Origin: Silene latifolia
Lineage: Eukaryota > Streptophyta > Magnoliopsida > Caryophyllales > Caryophyllaceae
Assembly (NCBI RefSeq): GCF_048544455.1
Contig: NC_133535.1
Coordinates: 84,630,120 to 84,694,119 of the forward strand
Length of the DNA: 64,000 nt
Direction: 5' to 3'
Positions 11,712-20,514 of the stretch are shown piece by piece. The notes beneath the pieces are model-generated. The model had not been told where the DNA came from. It did not search any database and worked only from the letters and a program-made list of their open reading frames with translations. The position numbers and the translations under genes were made by a program. Each line of letters starts with the position of its first letter. Within the stretch, counting starts at the first letter, position 1.

Positions 11712-12501
11712 GGAAGTCAGTATGTCATTGTAAACTCTCTCATTTTTTTCTCTTTCTTTTTCTCCGCCTGACACTTCTACTACGTTACTTTGGCTACTGT
11801 TACTTTTGTTCTTCTTTTCCGGATCTTTTAATTTAGTAATTCTTTCTTCCCTTCTCTCTTTAATTTAATGTTTATTGTTCTTATTTCTTTTACTCTAGTT
11901 TTCCTTATTTTCATGTCTAGCTAAATCCCCTTAGTATGTTAGGATTAGGGAAGCCGTGGTAGCAACATGTTATAATTGACTTGAATAGATTAGTCTGGCG
12001 ATAAGAATTGTATTAGGCAATTTAATTGTTATTAGGTTGAATGTATGCATGCAGGAGACCAATTTATAAAAGTAGTTAACCCCAACCTAGATCGAAAGAT
12101 TGGAAGGCAAGGCTTGCTTAATTACAATAGGTAATACCTAATTAGGGCGAAAGCTAAGTTAGGAGACCCTAGGGCGGTTTAAGGACCGAAAGGTGACGAC
12201 CATAGCTCTTCTTATCAATAGTCTAATCGCCTCAGTACACCCGATAGTACAACTGCCACGGTAGACCGACTCCTAGCATATTCTCTTCTCTTATTATTAA
12301 TTTCTTGCATTCCGTTCCCTCTTGCTTAGCTTCTTTAGTATAATCAACACAATCAAAAGCCCCAACTTGTGACATTAGACAGATAAAATAGACAAGTAGA
12401 TAGTACACCGCCTCCCTGTGGAGATCGACCCTACTTACCGCTGACTTCTGTTAGTAGTACTTAGGTATTTATTTTTGGTACGAAACGACAGTATCAAATT
12501 T

Positions 12502-12519
12502 TGGCGCCGTTGCCGGGGA
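12502..12519 (+). other. Primer binding site of B (tRNA-Asp)
   Basis: TGGCGCCGTTGCCGGGGA begins five bases after the LTR. It is complementary to the 3' end of plant tRNA-Asp including CCA, as in Athila elements. The same site serves element A. Confidence 0.93.
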
Positions 12520-12700
12520 GGCAATCTATTTATTTATTTGTTTAATTTTATCTGTTTTTAGCCTCAGGGGATTTTTCCCTTGAGGCCGTTTTAATCTTTT
12601 TCCTTTAGTGCTGTTTTGATAGGCCTTACAGGTTCCACCTAGACAGTTCTAGGTGAAAGACCGTCAAAGGGAAGGCTTGAGTACCTTTGACCCATCACCA

Positions 12701-13958
12701 ATGTCCTATTATATGGAACAATGGGTGATTTCTTGTGGGAGATGTGGTCTTCTTTGGGCATGATGCAGTTTTTTGTTTGGCAGAGAATGACGAAGTTTAC
12801 GCGTTCAAGCAGCGCTGTCGAGATAGTCAAGCAGCTGTAGTTGTGCCGCCACAACCACCCTATCAATGGCCACCGCAACAAGATCCTCTTGATATACAAG
12901 AAGAAGAGATTGCGGAGCTGAAATCTTTGTTGGACACACTTGCATTCCAAGCGCAAGGATACGCCAGACGTATGGAAGAGAGTGATAGACGTAGGGAAGC
13001 TTAAATCCTTGAGTTGGAGTCACAAATAGCTCAGTTAACAGCTGAGTCGGGTAGTTGGCAACCAGAAGAGGTGTACTTAACCGAGAGCGGTTTTTCCCAC
13101 GAAGAAACCGTGTTGCCCAATGCTGAGGATGACCTCTATGACTCGGATGACGAGTTTCTATCATATTTCAATACCTTACGCGAAGATTTCAGCCCTGTAC
13201 AGGAGGAATCACTCGATCGAGTGACTTATATTGGTCGATCGAGTGATTTTCCAGGAGAAAGTGCTCGATCGAGTGATATTTCCACTCGATTGAGTGGAAT
13301 TCAGGAGGAAATTGGTCGATCGAGTGATTATTCTGCTCGATCGACTGGATTCGCCATTGGGAGCTTTGATCCGTCATATGGGTTTGATTTAGATGACGAT
13401 TTTGATGACGACAATGGTTACGGTGAATCTCCCTTATTTAAAGCCGAGTTAGATGCACTCGAGGCTGAGATTTACGGGATGAATTCCACTGAGGGCGACG
13501 AAAGGACAGCTGAGTCGGTACTTGCTCCTAGCACAGATGAGGTAATGCATTCCCTTGTCAGTGATTCCGTTGTTGAGAGCGACCAACCTGAGGTAGTAGA
13601 CGATAATCTTATTATTGTTTGTTTTAATAGCATATTGCCCCGTTTGATTCATGCTTCTTCCTTTAATGCTATACCCCCTCTCATGTGGACGAATAAATTA
13701 GCGATTATTCACCTTCCCTGTCATCTTAATTTTGTTAATCCAAAACGAATCTTTACTATATTGACGATTGCTCCCGCGCTCCTTTATTTTGTGGATAAAT
13801 TTAGGAGTTCGCATAGGAAATTTGTTCGACTTAAACGGTTGTTTAATTTTATTTCCTATCTCTTTATTCCACTTTGGTGCTACTTATGCTTCTGTGTAGC
13901 ACATGCGCAGATGTACGATCTAATGCTGCGCGCTTTGAGCTGTTTTGATTGTAGCTGA
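12701..13958 (+). pseudogene. Small CCHC-knuckle protein of element B with acidic centre and hydrophobic C-terminus
   Basis: Starting at ATG 12701 (MSYYMEQW) the frame gives CGRCGLL; one extra T near 12755 shifts it, and the +1 frame continues GHDAVFC. Together these are a regular C-x2-C-x4-H-x4-C zinc knuckle, so the shift is most likely a mutation. A Pro/Gln-rich stretch (QPPYQWPPQQ), a coiled-coil-like part (12900-13070) and a very acidic centre follow. A TAA at 13002-13004 also interrupts it. Residues around 13205-13350 are RSSD-type repeats encoded by in-frame CTCGATCGAG sites. The last 100 codons are hydrophobic with likely membrane segments. About 420 codons in all. The knuckle suggests nucleic-acid binding, gag-like. 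No capsid domain is recognisable. Function beyond that is unknown. Confidence 0.75.
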
Positions 13959-14011
13959 TTATAGAGGCTCGAAGAAGAAGAAGGTCGTGCTGGGACCTGA
14001 CTGAAGCTAGC

Positions 14012-14350
14012 GCTGCCCGGGAGGCAACCCGGAGATCTATTTTTAATTATCTATTTTATTTCAGTTGTAATAAATGGTTTTATTACCATAGACTATCTCA
14101 GTATGCTTGTTTAGTTAGTTTACGGGCTATTTTATTTGCGTTTTGCAGGAATCACGCTGAGAATTACTCGATCGAGTAGTTTTTCTACTCGATCGAGCAC
14201 TTTTGCTGAAAAAGCCTCTCGATCGAGTAGTTTTTCTACTCGATCGAGTACCTGCACAAAGAGAAACCACTCGATCGACCTAATTACCTCTCGAACGAGC
14301 AGTTTTTGGATGCCCATTCACTCGATCGACTGATTTTCTTCTGCTATCGA
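14012..14350. promoter_or_regulatory. GGCAACCCGG motif and third CTCGATCGAG cluster in B 3' spacer
   Basis: After the GCCCGGGAGGCAACCCGG motif, about eight CTCGATCGAG-type sites lie at 14165-14345, some as inverted pairs separated by TAGTTTTTCTA. Overlapping frames here merely reflect the repeated motif. Confidence 0.75.
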
Positions 14351-16003
14351 GTGTTATTGACGTGGATTAGCTTCCTGAGACGGTTTCCGGGCCTTTAGCA
14401 ACCTCCCATGTTCATGGTCGGTTTGGGGAGGCCCCTTTTTTCGCGCATTTTGTGAGTTTTTCCGAATTTACTTTCTTTCTCCTTCAGTTTGCATTTCCTT
14501 TCCATGTTTTGGTACAATGGGGGCATTGTACGGTTTGGTTTGGGGAGGTTTTGCATCCATATCTGTGTCTGCATATTGTTTTTATTTGCATTTTTGTTAT
14601 CACGTTTAATTTTTGTATTGCATTGTTGTTTATTTTTATTAAAAATTCAAAAATTCCATAAAAATTGAAAAATTGTTAAAATTCAAAAAACAATTTCATG
14701 TTTATTTTTGCATATAGGTTGAGTCGGAACGGTAGATTTCTATGATGAAATTGCTCTATAATTGTCTTTTTGCTTAAGCCTTGCATTGAACTTTTATCTA
14801 TTAGCTTTGTCTTTTGCATATCTACGAGTTAATATTTAATTTAGCTGAACATATAGACTTGACCTATAATTTTGGCAACCTACTTATAATTTCTAAGGAA
14901 TTAGAGCCTTATAAACTGGTGTCATTTGTGACCAGTTTCATGTAGGATTGTGAGTAGTTACTCCTTGCATATCATGTTCATCAATTTGCACGTATATGAA
15001 ATTCAATTGCTTTTTGCCGTCATACATTCGGGTTAGTGGTTGGTGTCACATGCAGGGAGGTGCTTACAAATTCCCTTTTCTTTCATTTTTACCCATTAAA
15101 CTCCACATTAGCCAAATTTGTTTGTTGACCCTTAACTATATTCCAAATTTAGCCTGCCTTGTCAAGCTAGTTTAGATTGTTCTGCGGTATATTGTCTATT
15201 GTATCAAGTTTGGCTTGCATCTATTGATTCGGAGTTGGTAACTTATGAAGAAAAGGAGGATGATGAAAAAGACGTGAAAAAGAAAAAAAAAAGAAATGTA
15301 AAAGAGAAAAAAAAATTCGAAAAAGAAGAAAAGAAGAAACCGAAAAAAAAATAGAAAAAGAAAGGAAAAATTTGGAAAAAAGATGTTGTTTGATGAGACG
15401 GTTTCACTCCTATGCTTTATTTACATTTATTGAGGAGTATTTTCAGTTTGGTTTGGTGAGATTTTATGCCAAATGAAGGGCATATGCTTATTTCATAATT
15501 GAGTTGGAAATGGATATGTTTTATATGGTTTTGTTTAGGTACTAGCTTGGCCGCCTATACCTCCACATTCCCATAAATGTTTTGCCTCTTCTTACCCATT
15601 GCCTCACTTTACCATATTTTTGTAAGCCCTCGGCTGTGACAGGACCTCGTTTGGTTGGAATGTGTGTAAGGTAGCTAGAATTGTGTATCATATTAGTTGC
15701 ATGCAAGTTTATATGGGTCGTAGTCTAGGTGAGCGACTATTCTTCTTTCTCTCTTACATATTTATGTTCACCCTTTGCTTCATGAGAGAAGAGTGACCCG
15801 TGAGAGTCCATTGTTAAAGGTCTTGCAAGGTCGACGGTTCAGCTTTATTATAAACATCCTATAACTCGTTTGCATTTGACTATTTAGCTATAAGTGTTAG
15901 TTTGTCTGCATTTTATTGGCTTAAGTGGGCATTTGTAGCTAGCTCTGAGTTATCTTTTTCCGTTCCATTAGTTGCATTTTAGTTTACTCGGGGACGAGTA
16001 AAG
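14351..16003. other. Non-coding 3' spacer of element B
   Basis: No gene seen. It holds an 8-bp perfect hairpin GTACAATG-GGGG-CATTGTAC (14512-14531) followed directly by GGTTTGGTTTGGGGAGG (14532-14548), a near copy of the true polypurine tract. A related tract is at 14418-14433. A purine-rich A/G run occupies about 15245-15385. Confidence 0.75.
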
Positions 16004-16021
16004 GTTTGGTTTGGGGAGATT
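16004..16021 (+). other. Polypurine tract of B
   Basis: GTTTGGTTTGGGGAGATT lies immediately before the 3' LTR start TGATACG, the expected plus-strand primer position. Confidence 0.85.
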
Positions 16022-17373
16022 TGATACGTGCATTTTATATAGTCTTATTAGCCTATTTTATGCACGTATTTCTATGCTTTTATCGTGGTTTTATGCTACG
16101 AAATGCCCCGAATATGCTACTTTGGTGTATTTTGTCTTAATTGCAGGAATGGACCATAAAGTAGTGAAATCAAGCCATTTACCGTCCGTTTTGCATGCAT
16201 TTGGAGGAGGAGTGGATTTGGAGCGGGAATTATAGCTGTCTTGGGATGCGTGAAGCCTTTTCGAGAGCTAAAAGGACAAGTCAAAGTCAAACTAACGAGA
16301 ATCATGAGCTGCTGAAGTCAAGATCCACTCGATCGAGTAATTAATTAGTCGATCGAGTGGTTTTAGGATGAATAATCAGGCGGTCGAGTAGTTTATCTAG
16401 TCGATCGACCATTTGCATTTATTGTTTTAGTCGATCGAGTAACTATTCTGGTCGATCGACCAATTTTGAGCTTGAGCTGCTCGATCGAGTGGTTTTATTC
16501 CACTCGATCGAGTGGATTTTGCTACGGGTTGGGCTTTTTGCTTTAATTCCGTCAATTAGGTTTAGCAAATCCTATTTTCTTATAAATAGGAAGTCAGTAT
16601 GTCATTGTAAACTCTCTCATTTTTTTCTCTTTCTTTTTCTCCGCCTGACACTTCTACTATGTTACTTTGGCTACTGTTACTTTTGTTCCTCATTTCCGGA
16701 TCTTTTAATTTAGTAATTCTTTCTTCCCTTCTCTCTTTAATTTAATGTTTATTGTTCTTATTTCTTTTACTCTAGTTTTCCTTATTTCCATGTCTAGCTA
16801 AATCCCCTTAGTATGTTAGGATTAGGGAAGCCGTGGTAGCAACATGTTATAATTGACTTGAATAGATTAGTCTGGCGATAAGAATTGTATTAGGCAATTT
16901 AATTGTTATTAGGTTGAATGTATGCATGCAGGAGACCAATTTATAAAAGTAGTTAACCCCGACCTGGATCGAAAGATTGGAAGGGAAGGCTTGCTTAATT
17001 ACAATAGGTAATACCTAATTAGGGCGAAAGCTAAGTTAGGAGACCTTAGGGCGGTTTAAGGACCGAAAGGTGGCGACCATAGCTCTTCTTATCAATAGTC
17101 TAATCGCCTCAGTACACCCGGTAGTACAGCTGCCACGGTAGACCGACTCCTAGCATATTCCCTTCTCTTATTATTAATTTCTTGCATTCCGTTCCCTCTT
17201 GCTTAGCTTCTTTAGTATAATCAACACAATCAAAACCCCCAACTTGTGACATTAGACAGATAGAATAGACAAGTAGATAGTACACCGCCTCCCTGTGGAG
17301 ATCGACCCTACTTACCGCTGACTTCTGTTAGTAGTACTTAGGTATTAATTTTTGGTACGAAACGACAGTATCA
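16022..17373 (+). repeat. 3' LTR of element B
   Basis: 1352 bp, same ends as the 5' LTR, with TATA at 16581-16588 and the CTCGATCGAG cluster at 16325-16516. Confidence 0.95.
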
Positions 17374-18122
17374 AGAATCTCAAGGATGGCACCTTTTAGG
17401 GGGAGACACATTTCAGTATCGTGTCCGCGACCTTGGTGATATTGACAAAACAGTTTTCCGTCCCATCTTCGACCTCGCTTGCTTGGTAAAGGGTCTGGAG
17501 TTGGACCAACTGGTTTGAGTTTTCCTTGTGAGATTAGACTTTCCAAGGCTGTGGCATAAGGCATACCCAAATCACGGAAGGACCCATGAGGTCGTCTGGT
17601 TTTTGTTCTGTCGTTGGCAAGTAGTCGGCCTTCAAGGAGCTTAACCCTTTGCTCAATATCTGAAGAGGGAAAATTCCCAGTTATCATTTTGTCCTCAACT
17701 TGGGAGAGACGAGTGCTCAAGTTTTCCACGATAGCTAGGAGTCGAAGGACCACGTTGTTAGGTTCAGCAGAAGTCATGGCGGATGAAGGTTGATCAGCTT
17801 CTTGAGTTTCTGGTTGGCGATCGATGGCACCCAATGGATTCCTATTTGACACAACGATAGGCGTTATAACTTGTCTTGGCAGGGGATCGCACAAACAAAG
17901 GCAAGTACGACACATATGTATGAAAGGTAGTTTGGTCGTGGGGACGCGACAGTGTGACCAGGTTATGAGTTCATTAAAGATCGTGAATGACCTCTTGTGT
18001 TTGAACTCTTGGTGCATGACTTTGAACTTAGACTCGAGTGTCAACTTTGGCATAGTGATGCCTAGATAGACGACTTCTGACGGGATTTGGAAGTTTTTCG
18101 ATGGCGTGACGCCGTTGGACAA
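17374..18122 (-). pseudogene. T gag-like protein, first half: knuckle module 1
   Basis: Module 1 runs from about 17628 to 17380: a DLGMPYATALESL segment, PVGPTPDP, a WDG box and FCQYHQGRGHDTEMC, an intact C-x2-H-x4-H-x4-C knuckle of the kind seen in Tat/Ogre gag proteins. Before it lies a predicted coiled coil (about 17740-17640, LLAIVENLSTRLSQVE). The first in-frame ATG well placed for a start is at 17777-17775; the open frame reaches back to 18122. B interrupts at 17373, and the frame continues at 11145 after B. No RT or integrase follows anywhere in T. The domain call is good; the start is open. Confidence 0.82.
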
Positions 18123-18600
18123 GACATGTACACAAACTTGACCTTTGACCCGTAATGTAGGGGAAATGCGGGTTTAAAACTCAAGAGGTTGTGACTCAGC
18201 TAACGCTATTGGAGATGTCTCGACAATTAGGCGACACGACCTAGACCAGAAGGTAGGTACTGATTTCGGCAGAGACATGACGTTATCTAGACGACTTGAC
18301 TTGAAATCGACTTGACTCTAATCGACTCAAGGCTGAATCAGAAAGGTGGACTGAAATTTTGGAAAATAGAAATTTTCAAAAAGATTCATTTGTCGTTTTA
18401 TGGACGGCTTCCGAAGAGTAGGGATCCCCGAAAGTCGATCAGTTGAAGAGATTTGTCTTAGTTTTGTTTTCAAAAGACGGTTTTGAGTTTGAGTCGGCTC
18501 AAAAAACGATGTACTATTTCTAGAGACGGTTTATGAAATTCCGAATCACAGATTTGAAAATCGAGAATCGAATAATTTGGAATCGTCATCGCAATGGCCA
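18123..18600. other. Single-copy spacer in the T 5' region
   Basis: I see no gene, array or regulatory site here. In T orientation this is leader upstream of the gag frame. Confidence 0.6.
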
Positions 18601-19265
18601 TGAAAACGGTTAAATTTGTTTTCAAAGGATTTAAAATTGGGTTGAAAATTTGAAAACGGTTAGATTTGTTTTCAAAAATTTGGTTTTGAATTGAAATTTG
18701 AAAACGGTTAGATCTGTTTTCAAAGATTTGACTTTGAATTGAAATTTGAAAACGATTAAATTTGTTTTCAAATGATTTGAAGTTGGATTTGAAATTTGAA
18801 AACGGTCAGATTTGTTTTCAAAGATTTGAATTGAAATATGAAGTTTGAAAACGGTTAAATTTGTTTTCAAAGAATTTGATTTTGAATTTGAAATTTGAAA
18901 ACGGTTAGATTTGTTTTCAAATGGTTTGAATTTGGATCTGAAATTTGAAAGCGGTTAAATTGGCCTTCAAATGATTTGATTTGAATTGGAATTTGAAAAC
19001 GGTTAAATTCGTTTTCAAATGATTTGATTTTTGATTTGAATTTGAAAGCGGTTAAATTGGCCTTCAAATGATTTGATTTGAATTGGAATTTGAAAACGGT
19101 TAAATTCGTTTTCAAATGATTTGATTTTGAATGGAATTTGAAAACGGTTAAATTCGTTTTCAAATGATTTGATTTTTGATTGGAATTTGAAAACGGCTAA
19201 ATTGGCTTTCAAATGATTTGATTTTGAATGGAATTTCAAAATGGTTAAATTCTTTTTCAAGATTT
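18600..19265. repeat. About 48-bp tandem array (TTTGAAAACGGTTAAATT) in T
   Basis: Some fourteen units with TTGAAAACGGTTAAATT at about 18602, 18652, 18700, 18748, 18797, 18847, 18897 and on to 19233. Spacing is mostly 48-50 bp. Minus-strand frames stay open with repeated F-x-N-R-F-Q-I blocks; these are array by-products. Confidence 0.88.
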
Positions 19266-19289
19266 GAAATTGGAAATCGTGAGGATTGA

Positions 19290-20060
19290 ATTCGTCATTA
19301 CGACGGGTTAGAAACCGTTTTAACCTTTATTTGAAAGACGATATACAAATCGAAAAGTGTGAGAATTGAAATCGTCATTACAACGGCTTAGAAAAGCCAA
19401 TTTTGATATCGAAAACGAGATTTGAAATTTGGAAAGATGCACGGATTGAAATCGTCATTATGACGGTTTGAAAAACGTTTTAGTTTGAAAATTGATTTAA
19501 AATTTCGAAAATTCGAGGGTAGAATTCGTCATTAAGACGGCATAAAACGGTGCTTTGAGAATGCAACGGTCGGCGAGAGACCAAGGTTTGAAATGGCCAT
19601 TATGACGACGTAAAAGGGTAATTTGAAATGGTTTGTGAAAACCAAGGTTTGAAACCGTCATTACAACGGTATGAAAAGGTGCATTTGAAATTGGTTATAA
19701 AAACCGGGTTTTGAAATGGCCATTATAACGGCATAAAAAGGTGCTTTGAAATGGTTATAAAAACCGGGTTCGAAAATCGTCATTATAACGGCCTAGAAAG
19801 GCGTGTTGAAATGGTTACAAAAACCGGGCTTGAAAATCAGCAGTACGACAGCCTAGAAAGGTGTGTTGAAATGGTTATAAAAACCGGGTTTTGAAAATCG
19901 TCATTACGACGGCCTAGAAAGGCGTGTTGAAATGGTTATAAATACCGGGTTTTAAAATCGTCATTACGATGGCATAGAAAGGCGTGCAACGGTCGGCGAA
20001 AGACCGAGGTTTGAAATGGCCATTATAACGGCGCGAAAAGGTGTTTTTGAAAGTTTGAAA
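19290..20060. repeat. About 60-bp tandem array (CGTCATTACGACGGCCTAG) in T
   Basis: Roughly a dozen units, each with GTCATTANNACGGC and AATGGTTATAAAAACCGGG. Regular spacing near 62 bp is clear between 19770 and 19960, looser outside. The rest of the leader up to the primer site (20061-20494) shows no gene. Confidence 0.85.
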
Positions 20061-20494
20061 ATGACACGGAAGGACTTATGATCAAGTAGCACATAAGCAC
20101 TCACAGTTCATTATATTATGTATAATGCTGACCCGAGTTTTGGCTTAAGAGGGTGGGTTACACACCAAGCGATCAAACCCCGATTTGCGAGAGGGATACC
20201 AATCCAAACAAAATGTGTAAGGAGGGTGTCCTAGCCTCGTGCTCGAAAGTGATGAAAGCTCTTTGACGAAACAGAAATGTGTAACGTCAATGGTATGCTT
20301 GACTCAATCGGGATTCAAATCGCGGGGATGAGAAAACTCACCCCGACGAGACGAGCCAATTGGTCGAAAAGGGTTAGGTTGTGGGCCCAGACAAGGAACC
20401 CGACTTATGACCGTAATATCAATTAATGCACTTTAACCACGACCTCGTTCGAGTTTCACCTCTAAGGATCACAAAGACACAAGTGTCCTAGTTG

Positions 20495-20511
20495 TCCCAG
20501 CGGAGTCGCCA
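20495..20511 (-). other. Primer binding site of T (tRNA-Arg)
   Basis: Minus-strand TGGCGACTCCGCTGGGA starts three bases after the LTR. It matches the complement of the 3' end of a plant tRNA-Arg (ending CCCAGCGGAGTCG plus CCA). tRNA-Arg priming is known for Ogre/Tat elements. Confidence 0.85.
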
Positions 20512-20514
20512 AAC

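Larger units (their letters stand above)
11146..12496 (+). repeat. 5' LTR of element B
   Basis: Matches 16022-17373 with only scattered differences by eye. TATA box at 11704-11711, preceded by eight CTCGATCGAG-type sites at 11448-11640. Confidence 0.95.
11146..17373 (+). mobile_element. Element B: small non-autonomous Athila-related LTR retrotransposon
   Basis: 6228 bp, LTRs of 1351 and 1352 bp starting TGATACG and ending GTATCA. A tRNA-Asp primer site and a GGTTTGGTTTGGGGAGATT tract fix the + orientation. Internal region 3.5 kb with one broken gene (12701-13958), no protease, RT or integrase. The GCTGCCCGGGAGGCAACCCGG region after the gene (14012-14032) resembles a motif often seen after Athila pol genes, from memory. 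B sits in the T gag frame in the opposite orientation to T. A CTCGATCGAG motif occurs about thirty times over the LTRs, the gene and the 3' spacer. Confidence 0.93.

Noticed and set aside
18631..19260. Minus frames of 79-98 codons with F-N-R-F-Q-I repeats
   Set aside because: Translation of the 48-bp array.
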